Below, piece by piece: positions 43,972 through 54,700 of a stretch of 64,000 bases of DNA. The position numbers were made by a program, and so were the translations under genes. Under the pieces are notes generated by a model that saw only the letters and a program-made list of their open reading frames with translations, was not told the origin of the DNA and ran no database searches. How positions within the stretch are numbered: the first letter of the stretch is position 1; each line of letters begins with the position of its first letter. The DNA is from Azadirachta indica (lineage: Eukaryota; Streptophyta; Magnoliopsida; Sapindales; Meliaceae): the NCBI GenBank assembly GCA_022749755.1, contig CM040441.1:23251475-23315474 (forward strand), read 5' to 3'.

Positions 43972-44316
43972 TTTAGTATCAGAATTTTGGTTCCAAGGCA
44001 AGTTTAAATTATCCTCTATATCTTTATTGTTCTTTTACTTCTTCAATTAAAATTTTTTAAAAAAAACCAATAAAAAAAATATTGTGGCCAAATTCCTCCT
44101 TGACTGGTCTAAATTTGAATTTAGTGTTTTACTTCCTTCAATTTATTTTGAATTCATATTTTCATTTCTACTTCCTAAAAAATAAAAAAATAAATAAAAC
44201 AAAAAAGGAAATAAGAGAAAGAGAATTGTTGTTATCTATATTATATTCATAATTTCTTATAGTATTGACCTAATATTTCTTATTCTTGATCTAATATTGT
44301 CATTGCTTGCATCAAT
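43972..44316 (+). other. CH1 copy 2 primer site remnant and leader
   Basis: The primer site has decayed to TAGTATCAGAAT. The leader matches 30160-30480 (CCTAATATTCCTTATTCTTGATCTA near 44270) and then stops. No coding frame. Confidence 0.8.
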
Positions 44317-45230
44317 TTTTTATACTAATGATCTTGCTGGATCTTTGCCGAGCAATGTTATGTTTCTTTTACAGAAATTTGAGGATGTCTTTTCTGAGGA
44401 GGTGTCCCCCCCCGATTTACCTCCAATTCGAGGAATTGAGCGTCAAATTGATTTTATACCTGGTGTAACAATTCTGAACCGACCAACCTATAGAAGTAAT
44501 CCCGAGGAGACGAAAAAACTTTAACGACAAGTTAACGAACTGATGAAGAAAGTATCCCGAGCAATGTTATGTTAGAGAAAGTATGAGTCCTTCTGTAGTT
44601 CCAGTGCTACTAGTGCCTAAGAAAGATGGGACATGGAGAATGTGTCTTGATTGCCGATTAGATGATATGTTAGATGAATTGCATGGATCTTGTGTGTTTT
44701 CTAAAGTTGATCTTAAGAGTGAATACCATCAAATTAGGATGAAAGAAGGGGATAAGTGGAAAACTGCATTTAAAAAAAAAATATGGTTTGTACGAAAGGT
44801 TAGTTATGCCTTTTGGGTAACTAATATACTTAGTACTTTCATGAGACTTATGAACTATTTTTGCGTGCTTTCATTGACAAATTCGTAGTAGTCTATTTTG
44901 ATGATATCTTGATTTATATCAAAAATTTAGACGATCATGTTGAACATTTAAAACTTATTTTAAAGGTTTTAAAGAAAGAAAGGCTATTTGTTAATTTTAA
45001 GAATTGTACATTTTGCACCGATAAGTTTGTGTTTCTTGGTTTTATTGTAAGTGCTAAAGGGATTGAGGTCAATGAGAAGAAGGGGAAGGCAATTCAAGAA
45101 TGGCCAACACCTACTTCAACAAATCAAGTAAGAAGCTTTCATGGATTGGTCAATTTTTATCGGTGCTTTGTTTGAGATTTTAGTAGCATATCTGCACCCT
45201 TAACCGAAGTCATCAAGAAGAATATTCCGT
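44317..45230 (+). pseudogene. pol: CH1 copy 2 reverse transcriptase
   Basis: 44317-44522: LPSNVMFLLQKFEDVFSEEV, LPPIRGIERQIDFIPGVTILNRPTYRSNPEETKKL, TAA. A short repeat insertion (CCCGAGCAATGTTATGTTAG) follows near 44555. 44583-44800: VPVLLVPKKDGTWRMCLDCR, with 'AVNNITV...IPR' deleted so that CR joins [10 protein letters not shown]. Then KVDLKSEYHQIRMKEGD and a frameshift before PFG. 44861-45175: [12 protein letters not shown] (YFDD intact), LFVNFKNCTFCTDKFVFLGFIVSAKGIEVNEKK, SFHGLVNFYRCFV. Stops follow at 45174 and 45237. Confidence 0.88.
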
Positions 45231-45660
45231 TCAAGTAGGGAAAAGAGTAAGAAAAGGCATTCAAACTCATCAAAGAAAAATTGACTAATGCATCTTTACT
45301 TGTTTTACCTAATTTTGTTAAAATATTTGAAATTGAGTGTGATGCTTCAGGTACAGGAATCAGAGGTATACTAATGCAAGAAGGAAGACCAATTGCATAC
45401 TTTAGTGAGAAACTAAATGAGGCGGCTTTAAACTATCCTACTTACAACAAAGAATTATATGCATTGGTTCGAATTCTAAAAACTTGGCAGCATTACCTTT
45501 GGCCCAAAGAGTTTATGATTCATACGGATCATGAATCTTTGAAACTTTTAAAGGTGTAACACAAATTAAGCAGATGTCATGGCAAATGGGTGGAATTCAT
45601 TGAGACATTTTCTTATGTGATCAAATACAAACAAGGCAAAGAAAAATAGTTTCTGATGCA
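45231..45660 (+). pseudogene. pol: CH1 copy 2 RNase H
   Basis: 45281-45559 is open: [83 protein letters not shown], covering most of the domain with the acidic residues in CDAS, KELYAL and HTDHES present. It ends at a TAA where a Gln or Lys is expected (45558). It is the best preserved RNase H of CH1 here. A frameshift near 45645 leads to DALSRRY. Confidence 0.87.
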
Positions 45661-45867
45661 CTATCACGCAGGTACGCTTTACTTTCAACCCTTGATGCTA
45701 AATTGCTTGGATTTGAGTACATTAAGGAGTTGTATGTAACGGATTCTAATTTTTGCGACTTGTTTAAGAATTGCACTAAAAGAGCATGTGGGAAGTTCTA
45801 TTTGCATGATGGTTTTCTATTTCGAGAAAATAAATTATGTGTTCCATATTCATCCTTGCGTGAGTTA
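45661..45867 (+). pseudogene. pol: CH1 copy 2 integrase zinc-domain start
   Basis: DALSRRYALLSTLDAKLLGFEYIKELYVTDSNFCDLFKNCTKRACGKFYLHDGFLFRENKLCVPYSSLREL, interrupted at AGTTA (45863-45867) by the solo LTR1 and continued at 46677. Apart from a frame change before DALS, this part is open. Confidence 0.85.
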
Positions 45868-46676
45868 TGATACGAACCTCGCCAATAATGTGACGAAACT
45901 CAACACTAAATATAGTAACGAAATCCAAGATTTCCCCAAGACATAAATTTATTGAGTTTTGACCCGATATCTATTTAAATAGGAACCAAGATTATGATTT
46001 ACTCAAACGTCACACCAAAAATCCGTAAGAAAAACACTTAAGATATAGATGATAAGTTTGATTGTTTTGAACTCCACAAGAAATTAAACTTGAAGAGCTC
46101 AAGAACAAGAAATTACAAGAAATAATTTAACACTCAAAATTGCTTCTTTCATTTCAAAAATAAAAAACTTTTTATAGGCAAATACAAATGAAAAATGTTA
46201 AAGGTTAGGCCAATAATCCTACCTAACAATTTAACAAAATAAATATAAACTTTGTGACTTTTAAAAATTACAAATTTCAAACATGAAAACGTAAGTAATG
46301 ATGTCATATACGTATGACATAAGCAATGACGTCGTATGTATATGATGTAAGTGATTATATCATTTTAAAATTCTTAAAAATTGCACAAATGGATTATACT
46401 TTTTGAACATTTTCATGTTCGTCTTCTTGAACTCCGATGACTTGAATGATGTTCACTTAACCTAATTCTTCAAGACGTATATCTTGAATGATATTTGAAT
46501 CACAAATCTTTTTAATTAGACCATTTAATGCACCTTCCAATGTCTTGGCTCTAGCTCTTGTAATCGGTCCACTTGACATGCTTATCGAATCATATAGATG
46601 CCGCAATTAAGTGTCTCCAGTCTTATGTATGAGTTTTTCCTCTTGTTTATGCTGTTGCACAACTTCGTTTGTATCA
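45868..46676 (-). mobile_element. Solo CH1 LTR with target duplication AGTTA
   Basis: Complete 809-bp LTR1 in reverse: TGATACGAACCTCGCC to CTTCGTTTGTATCA on the plus strand (last TGCATCA changed to TGTATCA). It is flanked by AGTTA at 45863-45867 and 46677-46681. Removing the LTR and one AGTTA restores the integrase reading across the join. This is the clearest boundary evidence for LTR1 in the window. Confidence 0.96.
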
Positions 46677-46681
46677 AGTTA

Positions 46682-47763
46682 CTTGTTCGAGAAGCACATA
46701 GTGGTGGTTTGATGGGTCACTTTGGCATAACTTAGACTTTACACATATTGCAGGAACATTTCTTTTGGCTGCATATGAAACGTGACGTAGAAAGGGTTTG
46801 TGCGAAATGCATTACTTATAGGCAAGCTAAGTTTAGGCAACAGCCATATGGATTATATACACTATTTCCTATTCCTAGTGCACCTTGAGTCGATATTTTT
46901 ATGGATTTTATTTTGGGATTACCTAGGATAAAGAGGGGGAGAGACTCAGTTTTTGTGGTTGTTGATAGGTTTTTTACGATGACACACTTTATTACATGTC
47001 ATAAAACTGATAACGCATCACATATACCTGATTTGTTTTTCACGGAGGTTGTTAGGTTGCACGGAATGCCCAAAATTATTATCTCAGATTGAGATGCAAA
47101 GTTCTTAAGTTACTTTTGGAAGACATTGTGGGGAAAGTTAAGAACCAAATTATTTTTTTCCACTAGTTGTTATCTACAAATAGATGGTCAAACCGAAGTA
47201 GTAAATAGGACATTATCTACTTTATTACGTACTATCATATAAAAGAACCTAAAAAGTTGAGAAGATTATTAGCCGCATGTTGAATTTGCTTATCATCGTT
47301 GTATTCATTCTACCACTAAGTTTTCACCGTTTGAAATTATCTATAGTTTTAATTCACTAACTCCTTTAGATTTAACTCTTTTACTTATGAGTGAGCGCAT
47401 TAATTTAGATGACAAGAAGAAAGCTAATTTCATTAAGCAAATTCATGAGAAAGCAAGGCAACAAATAGAACAACGAACGGAACAATATGCAAGCAAGCCA
47501 ATAAGGGATACAAGAAGGTTATCTTTGAGCCTGAATATTGGGTTTGGTTACATATGAGAAATGAGGGTTTTTCCAAGCAAAGACATTATAAACTTCTACC
47601 AAGGGGAGATGGTCCATTTCATGTAGTGGAACGCATCAAACAATGCCTACAAACTTGAACTATCAGGTGAGTATGGGGTAAGTACAAGCTTTAATATTTT
47701 TGACTTATCTCCTTTTGATGTAGGTAGCGATTTAAGGACAAATCCTTTTCAAGAGGGGGAGAA
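46682..47763 (+). pseudogene. pol: CH1 copy 2 integrase core and C-terminus
   Basis: Zinc-domain end: REAHSGGLMGHFGIT, then CAKCITYRQAKF (last Cys of the motif changed to Tyr). DDE core: [42 protein letters not shown] (46901-47092), IIISD followed by a stop, [19 protein letters not shown] (Glu present). C-terminus: [76 protein letters not shown]. The frame runs via the purine tract CAAGAGGGGGAGAA into the 3' LTR. Confidence 0.87.
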
Positions 47764-48313
47764 TTATGCAAACGAAATTGCGTAACCATGTAAACAAGAG
47801 GAGAAACTCACATATAAAGTTGGAGACACTCAATTGCATCATCTATATGATTCACTAAGTATGCCGAGTAGACCAATTACAAGAGCTAGAGCCAAGAGAT
47901 TGTAAAGTGCCTTAAAGAATTAGGCTCAGTGAATATCATTTAAGCGATCGAAGTTAAAGAAGACTAATATGAAAATGTTCAAAAATTATAATTCAATTGT
48001 TGGCCTAACCTTGAACATTTTTCCTTTATATTTGCTTATAAAAGGGCTTTCATTTTTTAAATGAAACAGGCAATTTTGAGTGTTAAGTTATTTCTTATAA
48101 ATTTTTGTTCTTGAATTTTTCAAGTCTAATTTGATGTTAAGTTATCATCTAAATTCTTAAGTGTTTTTTAAAAGATTTTTGGTGTGGCGTTTGAATTTCT
48201 ATTTAGATAGATATCGGGTTAAGACTCAATAAACTTGCGCCTTGGGAAAATCTTGGGGTTTTTTACTACATTTGTTGTTGGGTTTCATCACATTATTGAC
48301 GAGGTTTATATCA
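47764..48313 (+). repeat. CH1 copy 2 3' LTR, internally deleted
   Basis: Starts TTATGCAAACGAAATTG (TG to TT at the end) after the purine tract and ends GGTTTATATCA, about 550 bp. Deletions remove part of the coding tail, most of the U3 with the palindrome, and some of R/U5. Right flank TCCGGCCCC. Confidence 0.87.
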
Positions 48314-48845
48314 TCCGGCCCCAAAAATCGTACGTTTTCAACTTCTTTGTTTTGAAAATAAAATGTTAGTAAGGATCCTAATGCAATGGTGAGTAACAAG
48401 ACGTGCGGTTCGTCTTGAAACGATGTTGTTATTTGAGTTCGTATCACGTTTGACAATTTTGTCCCCAAAAATCCTACATTTTCAACTTCTCCGTTTTCGA
48501 AATAAAATGTATCGTAAGCATCCTCACACGATGTTGAGTAACTAGACGTGCGGCTTGTCTCAAACCGAAGACATTTTCGAGTCCGCATCACATTTAACAA
48601 TTCTGGCACCGAAAATTGTACGTTTTCAACTTCTCCATTTTCGAAATAAAATATACTGTAACGATTCTCATGCGATGGTCAGAAACAAAACATGCGGTTT
48701 GTCTGAAAATGAATTCATTTTTCGAGTCTATATCACATTTGACAAGTCTGACCCCGAAAATTGTACGTTTTCAATTTCTCCGTTTTCGAAATAAAATGCA
48801 CCGTAAGATTCTTTACACGATGGTTAGAAAAAGACGTACAGTTTG
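48314..48845 (-). repeat. 145-bp satellite, inverted, ~3.7 units (duplicate of 18760-19304)
   Basis: Collinear with 18760-19304, including the CTCACACGATGTTGAGTAACTAGACG variant and the same end (GTTTG) at the LTR1 start. Frames such as that at 48616-48879 run from satellite into LTR1 and are accidental. Confidence 0.92.
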
Positions 48846-49552
48846 TAATGCAAACGAATTTGTGCAACCGCATAAATAAGAGGAGAAACTCATACATAAG
48901 GCTAGAGACACTCAATTGCGGCATCTATATAATTCGCTAAGCATACCGAGTGGACCAATTATAAGACCTAGAGCCAAGACATTGGAAGGTCAATTAAATG
49001 GATTAATTAAAAAGATGTGTGATTCACATACCATTCAAGATACACGTCTTGAAGAATTAGACTCAGTGAACATCATTCAGGCGATCGGAAGGCAAGAAGA
49101 CTAATATGGAAATGTTCAAATATTATAGTCCATTTGTGCAATTTTTAAGAATCTTAAAATGATATAATCACTTATATCATATTCATACGACGTCATTGCT
49201 TACATCATAGATATATGACGTCATTGCTTACGTTTACATGTTTGAAATTTGTAGTTTTTAAAACTCATAAAATTTGTATTTATTTTATCAAATTGATAGA
49301 TAGGATTGTTAGCCTAACTTTTAACATTTTTCATTTGTATTTGCCTATAAAAAGGCTTTCATTTTAGAAATAAAAAAAGTAATTTTGAGTGTTAAGTTAT
49401 TTTTTACAAATTTTTATTCTTGAACTCTTTAAGTCTAATTTCTTATGGCGTTCAAAAATAACCAAACTTATTATCTCGATTCTTAAGTGTTTTCTTAAGG
49501 ATTCTTAGTGTGGTGTTTGAGTAATCATAGTTTTGGTTCTTATCTATGAATC
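48846..49552 (+). repeat. LTR1, 3'-truncated, joined to module T (second block)
   Basis: Starts TAATGCAAACG (TG to TA), contains the pol tail (SIPSGPIIRPRAKTLEGQLNGLIKKMCDSHTIQDTRLEELDSVNIIQAIG), ACGT-type sites and TATA, and breaks at TTCTTATCT into T. Collinear with 19305-19989. Confidence 0.9.
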
Positions 49553-50195
49553 TAATTACAAAAATTTTAAACATATTTGGAAAATAAACAAACTTAAAGA
49601 AAGCTTCCCTTTTTGAAGGTTCACCACGAAGTTTTGAAAAAGATGATAATTCTGCCCAACAAGAATGTCCTCCTCTTCAATCCAGCAATCCTGCCCCTCT
49701 AATGGAAAACTCCCTCTTTAGAAAACCTTTTTTTTCATCAAATCCTTCCTGAATTCGTTCTCTACCCAGCAGCACCACCAAAGTTCTCCCTTTTACTCCT
49801 TTTGTCAATAACTTACTCAAAATTCACTCCTACATGTCAAGGAAAGTCTGTCTTCCAGTTGTCTTCTTAGTAGCTGGAATTTTGACCCTTAAACTTAAAC
49901 ATTCGCTTTCTTTTTGAAATGTAGAATTATAAATCATTATGTTTAGTTTTCAAATTATTTTGTATCACCCAAATATGAGTATTGAGGACAAAGTTATGCT
50001 AGAAAATACGGACTATATTCAGTAAATACAGGCCTTCCACCATCTTGAGTTTGTTTTTAGGCTTTCTACAATAATTTCTACAGCTAATAAAAAGAAACTC
50101 AAAGTAATAAAATTTTAAGATAAAATACATGAATAAAGGACATAAACATAATAAAATATTAAGACAAATATTGATTTATCAACGCCCCGTGGTGA
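49553..50195 (+). other. Unidentified module T, copy 3 (longest)
   Basis: About 640 bases from ATGAATCTAATTACAAAAA to TATTGATTTATCAACGCCCC. The shared frame is broken here by a stop after FFSSNPS (near 49750). It holds about 135 bases lost in copy 2 (CACCATCTTGAGTTTG to AAGACAAA). It lacks LTR features, a poly(A) tail and clear terminal inverted repeats. Nature unknown. Confidence 0.55.
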
Positions 50196-50595
50196 AACAA
50201 AGTTATTTTTCGAATAGGTCTCATGTTTGACAATTCCCACGTCGAAAATCATACATTTTCAACTTCTCCATTTTCAAAATACAATGCACCGTAATGATAC
50301 TCACACGATAGTAAGTAAAAAACGTGCAACCCATATCGAAACAAAGTCGTTTTTTTTTTTTGAGTTTGTATCACATTTGACAATTCTGAACCCAAAAATC
50401 ATACGTTTTCAGCTTCTTTGTTTTCGAAATAAAATATATCGTACCGATCCTCACGTGATGGCTAGTAACAAGACATATGGTCCGTCTCGAAATGAAGTCG
50501 TTTTTCAAGTGCATATGACGTTTGACAATTCCGGCTCCAAAATTCGTACGTTTTCAACTTCTCCATTTTCAAAATAAAATGTACCATAACGATCC
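50196..50595 (-). repeat. 145-bp satellite, inverted, left of second CH3
   Basis: Collinear with 20508-20887 and ends in the same GATCC (50591-50595) used as the CH3 target. Confidence 0.92.
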
Positions 50596-51072
50596 TGGTA
50601 CCAAAAAATTGAGGTTTGTGTGAGAATTTAGGTTTTTACTAAATAAGTTTTGAAATAAGTTCTATGGAAAATCAACAACTATTACCTAACTTTGACAAAT
50701 GAATACAAACATTTAAAATTCTTTGAAAATAAAATAAAACAGCTAAAACTTTGGATTACAAGTCACCGAATCTTTCTATCATTTTGAAATTAAACAAAAC
50801 ACATTGCATTTAAACTAAAAAAATCTTTAAAATCCGTGCATCTAAATTCTGCTTTAAAAATGAACATGCTGTAAAGAATTTATCATAAGTTTTTTCTAGA
50901 GAACTCTAAATGCTAAATCATAAAATTTTATAAAAAGCTTATTTCAGTGAATACAGTTAAATTTCGAAATTACCCCTCTGACAAAGTCTTCACAACTTAG
51001 TAAATTAGAGTAATTTTCTTGAACTTATTGACACTTAAGTTTTGCTCTTGATATTTGGACACTCTCGTGTTA
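50596..51072 (-). repeat. CH3 3' LTR with deletions
   Basis: TGGTACCAAAAAATTG to CACTCTCGTGTTA on the plus strand, 477 bp. Two segments relative to the 758-bp LTR are missing (after GTTCTATGG, and after AAAAGCTTA). The purine tract AAGGGAGAT follows on the element strand (51073-51081). Confidence 0.87.
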
Positions 51073-51400
51073 ATCTCCCTTAGTTGAAAAAGACTCATCC
51101 TTAAGTCTATATTGTTGTGATCCTCATAGTATGGGGATAAATCCCAAACATTAAATGTAGATGAAATACTATAACTTTCTGGCAACTACCTTTAAAGAAC
51201 ACTGAGGAATGCACAGACAACTACCTTTAAAGAGATAGCCCTCTTGCCGTAAGAATTGCTTGTAAGGATGACTTTCACATTCTATCCATTTTTTGCTGAA
51301 GCCTGGATCACTTGCATATAATTCCTTCACGACTTCAAAGCTTATGACTTTCACTTGCATTGAGGATAGTAAGGAATGTTTTTGGCTAAGTATATCAGCT
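51000..51400 (-). pseudogene. pol: CH3 Pol C-terminus and integrase remnant
   Basis: 51360-51190 reads VISFEVVKELYASDPGFSKKWIECESHPYKQFLRQEGYLFKGSCLCIPQCSL, the integrase N-terminal region. It then joins directly to SISSTFNVWDLSPYYEDHNNIDLRMSLFQLRE (51180-51070), the Pol C-terminus. The whole integrase catalytic core is deleted, between direct repeats of CAACTACCTTTAAAGA near 51183 and 51220. The frame passes the purine tract into the LTR (INTRVSKYQEQ), as in CH1 and CH2. Confidence 0.82.
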
Positions 51401-52557
51401 ACAACATTTTGAACTCTAGATTTGTGCTGGATGTCGAAGTTGAAAGATTGAAGAAATTCAACCCATCCAGCATGTCTTCAATTTAGCTTCTGTTGGCTGT
51501 TGATGAATTTCAAGGCCTCATTATCTGAATAGAGAACAAATGGTTTTGAAAGAAGATATTGACTCCAATGAGCCAAAGAGCGACAGATTGCATACAACTC
51601 CTTATCGTAAGTAGAATATTTCTTGCGAGATTCATTTAGTTTCTCACTGAAGAAAGCAATTGGTGTGTTTCCTTGGCTCAAAACACAACCAATTCCAGTA
51701 TTTGATGCATCACATTCAACTTCAAACACTTGGTTAAAATCTGAAGGTGAAAGAATGGGTGCTTGAGTTACTTGCTTTTGATAGTGTCAAAGCTCCTTTG
51801 CGCTTCTTCTGTCCACTTGAAAGTTTCCCCCTTAAGACATTCAGTAATTGAAGCAACAATTGTGCTAAATCCTTTAATAAAATGCCGATAAAATGATGCA
51901 AGGCCATGAAAACTCCGAATGTCATGCAAAGACTTAGGTGTTGGCCAATTGAGGATTGCTTCTACGTTGCTAGAATCCATCTTGATGCCTTCTTTAGATA
52001 CAACATAGCCCAAAAAGACTACGCTGTTAGTAAAGAATTCACGTTTCTTCAAATTAGCATATAGCTTTTGTTATCGCAGTGTGTCGAACACTTGACGGAG
52101 ATGGTTGACATGTTGTCCTTCATCCTTACTATGTACAAGAATATCATCAAAGTATACAACAACAAATTTTTTGATGAAAGGCTTGAAAATATGATTTATC
52201 AATCGCAGAAAAGTGCTTGGAGTATTAAAGCGACAAAAGGACATCACCATCCATTCGTAAAGCCCATCTCGAGTTTTAAAAGCAGTTTTCCATTCATCTC
52301 CGATCTGCATTCTGATTTGATGATAGCCACTCTAAAGATCAATCTTTGAAAAGATTTTAGTCCCATGGACTTGGTCTAAAAGATCTTCTAGGCGTGGAAT
52401 TAGAAAGCAATAATCAATTGTTATTTTGTTTATTGCTTTACTATCAATGCACATACGCCATGATCTATCTTTCTTTGGTACTAAAAGTGCGGGAACAGCA
52501 CACGGACTCTTACTTTCTTGAACCAATACCTTTGCAATCAGCTCATCAACTTAGATA
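51401..52557 (-). pseudogene. pol: CH3 reverse transcriptase and RNase H
   Basis: From 52526: [58 protein letters not shown]; 52310: [55 protein letters not shown] (YFDD intact); 52052: [31 protein letters not shown]; 51729: [58 protein letters not shown] and [11 protein letters not shown]. Single stops and shifts separate the pieces. Together with the first copy (Gag to RT) it shows the CH3 domain order. Confidence 0.9.
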
Positions 52558-53875
52558 ACCTAGGTCTTACGTGATAGGGATTTGAAAAATGAGTTCGGTT
52601 TGAGATGTGCCGCATGTCTTGTTACTCACCATCACGAGAGAATCCCTAAGGTACATTTTATTTTCAAAACAGAGAAGTTGAAAATGTACGATTTACGGGA
52701 ACAAAATTGTCAAACGTGATGCGGACTCGAGAAACGACTTCATTTTGAGACGAGCCACACGTATTGTTACTCACCATCACATGAGAATCGTTACGGTGCA
52801 TTTTATTTTGAAAATAGAGAAGTTGAAACGTTCGATTTTTAGGGTCGCAATTGGCAAATGTGATAAGGAATCAAAAAACGACTTCGTTTCCAGACAGATA
52901 GCAAAGTGTTGTTACTCACTATCACATGCGGAACCTTACGGTGTATTTTATTTTGAAAACGGAGAATTTGAAAACGTACGATTTTTAGGGCCGGAATTGT
53001 CAAACATTATGTGGACTCGAACATTACTTCAGTTGGAGACGGGCCACACATCTAGTTACTCAGCATCATGTGAGGATGCTATGGTACATGTTATTTAAAA
53101 GAAAAGAAGCTGAAAATGTACGATTTTTGGGGTCAGAATTGTCAAATGTGATACAAAATTGAGAAACGACTTTAGTTTGAGATGAACCACACATCTTGCT
53201 ACTGATCGTTACGATGCATTTTATTTCGAAAAGGGAGAAGTTAAAAACGTATGATTTTAAGAGCTAGAATTGTCAAACATGATACGGACTCGGAAAGAGA
53301 CTTCGTTTGGAGACAAACCACACATCTTGTTACTTACCATCGCGTGAAGAATTTTACGGTGCATTTTAATTTCAAAACAGAGAAGTTAAAAACGTACGAT
53401 TTTTAGGGTCAAAATTGCCAAACGTGATACGGACCCGGAAAGTGACTTCGTTTGGAGACGAGCCGCACGTCTTGTTACTCACTATCATGTTAAGAATCTT
53501 ACGGTACATTTTATTTCAAAAATGAAGCAGTTGAAAACGTATGATTTTCAGGGTCGGACTTGTCAAACGTGATACAGACTCGAAAAACGACTTCGTTTTC
53601 AGACGGGCCGCACATCTAGTTACTTGGCATCGTGTGAGGATGCTTACGGTACATTTTATTTCAAAAACAAAGAAGTTGAAAACGTAAGATTTTCGGGGAC
53701 GGAATTCTCAAACATGATACGGACTTGAGAAATGACTTTGCTTTGAGACGGGCTACACGTCTTGTTACTCAGTATTGTAAGGGCATCGTTACGGTATAAT
53801 TTATTCCAAAAACGGAGAAGTTAAAATACATACGATTTTCAGGGCTGGGATTGTCAAATGTAATATGAACTTGAA
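52558..53875 (+). repeat. 145-bp satellite array, ~9 units
   Basis: Plus-oriented units beginning in mid-unit (CGTGATAGGGATTTGAAAAATGAG). Both subfamily types of the main array recur (CTAGTTACTCAGCATCATGTGAGGATGC near 53055; GCAAAGTGTTG near 52911). Interrupted at about 53876 by plastid-like DNA. Confidence 0.93.
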
Positions 53876-54030
53876 AAAGGTTTATCGATCGCATAATAGG
53901 CATATAGAAATTATTGTAGGTCAAATAACATCAAAAGTCTTGGTTTCAGAAGATGGAATGTGTAATGTTTTTTTACCCGGCAAAATAATTGGATTATTAC
54001 CAGCGGAACGAATGGGGCGTGCGCTTTGGA
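53876..54030 (+). pseudogene. rpoC2: Plastid rpoC2 fragment in nuclear satellite (NUPT)
   Basis: Translates as [20 protein letters not shown], then [12 protein letters not shown] and [17 protein letters not shown] text. This is a conserved internal part of the plastid RNA polymerase beta'' subunit. Compared with what I recall of rpoC2, five residues between YRS and HNRH appear missing in frame, and several residues are substituted. It has no start or stop of its own. Satellite borders both sides, and roughly 30 bases of the unit are missing at the insertion. It could have come straight from the plastid or through a mitochondrial copy. It is a dead fragment of about 155 bases. Confidence 0.85.
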
Positions 54031-54700
54031 CAACTTATTACTCATTATTATGTGACTTTTATTGTGGTGTGTTTTGTTTCGAAAATGAAAAGTTCAAAAA
54101 TACATAATTTTAGAGGCTGAAACTGTCAAATGAGAAACGGACTCAAAAAACGTCTTTATTTCGAGACGGGCAACACATCTTATTACTCACCATCACATGA
54201 GAATCATTTCAGTGCGTTTTATTTTTAAAACAAAGAAGTTAAAAATGTACAATTTTTCGGGCCAAAATTGTCAAACGCGAAACGAACTCAAAGAACGACT
54301 TCGTTTCTAGACGAACCATACGCCTTATTACTCATCATCATGTGAGGATTATTACAGTACATTTATTTTCGAAAATGAACAAGTTCAAAATGTACGATTT
54401 TTGGGGCAACAATTGTCAAAGGCGAGACAGATTCGAGAAAGGACTTTTGTTTTGAGATGGGCTACATATCTTGTTACTTACCATCTCGTGAGGATTATTT
54501 CGATACATTTTATTTTAAGAACGGAGAAATTAAAAATGTACAATTTTTTGGCTAGAATAGTCAAATGAACGAACTCGAAAAATGACTTCCTTTTCAGTCG
54601 AGCCACACACCTTATTACTCATCATAACATGTGGACTTTTGCTTTGTATTTTATTTCGAAAATGGATAAGCGTACGATTTTCGGTGTCAAAATTGTGGTA
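54031..54700 (+). repeat. 145-bp satellite array, ~4.6 diverged units
   Basis: Plus-oriented units from CTTATTACTCATTATTATGTGA on. More diverged than the central array, with small deletions (near 54570 and 54675). Ends at a TGCTATCGCAGAC LTR-like start. Confidence 0.88.

Larger units (their letters stand above)
43163..48313 (+). mobile_element. CH1 copy 2, internally deleted, with nested solo LTR1
   Basis: 5' LTR, decayed primer site, leader, then a jump at about 44317 straight to the RT extension, so Gag, knuckle and protease are missing. RT, RNase H and integrase follow, with a solo LTR1 in reverse at 45868-46676, then a 3' LTR. The left flank is plus-oriented satellite (GTTACGGTAC) and the right flank inverted satellite (TCCGGCCCC), so the two ends do not come from one simple insertion. 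Confidence 0.9.
50596..52557 (-). mobile_element. CH3, second copy, 5'-truncated
   Basis: 3' LTR (50596-51072), purine tract, Pol remnant, then a break at about 52557 into plus-oriented satellite. Gag, protease, primer site and 5' LTR are absent. The insertion site is the same as for the first copy, so the two were one insertion before the block duplicated. Confidence 0.9.

Noticed and set aside
48616..48879. Short proteins predicted in the satellite (text like MVRNKTCGLSENE or RFQLLHFRNKM), repeated many times in both strands
   Set aside because: They recur because the 145-bp unit is open in one phase for about a unit. They start and stop at random unit mutations, and 145 is not a multiple of three, so no frame is kept across units. 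No sign of a gene.
53865..54107. A functional nuclear rpoC2-like gene
   Set aside because: Only about 50 residues match; no start, no transit peptide, and satellite on both sides. Best read as a dead plastid fragment.
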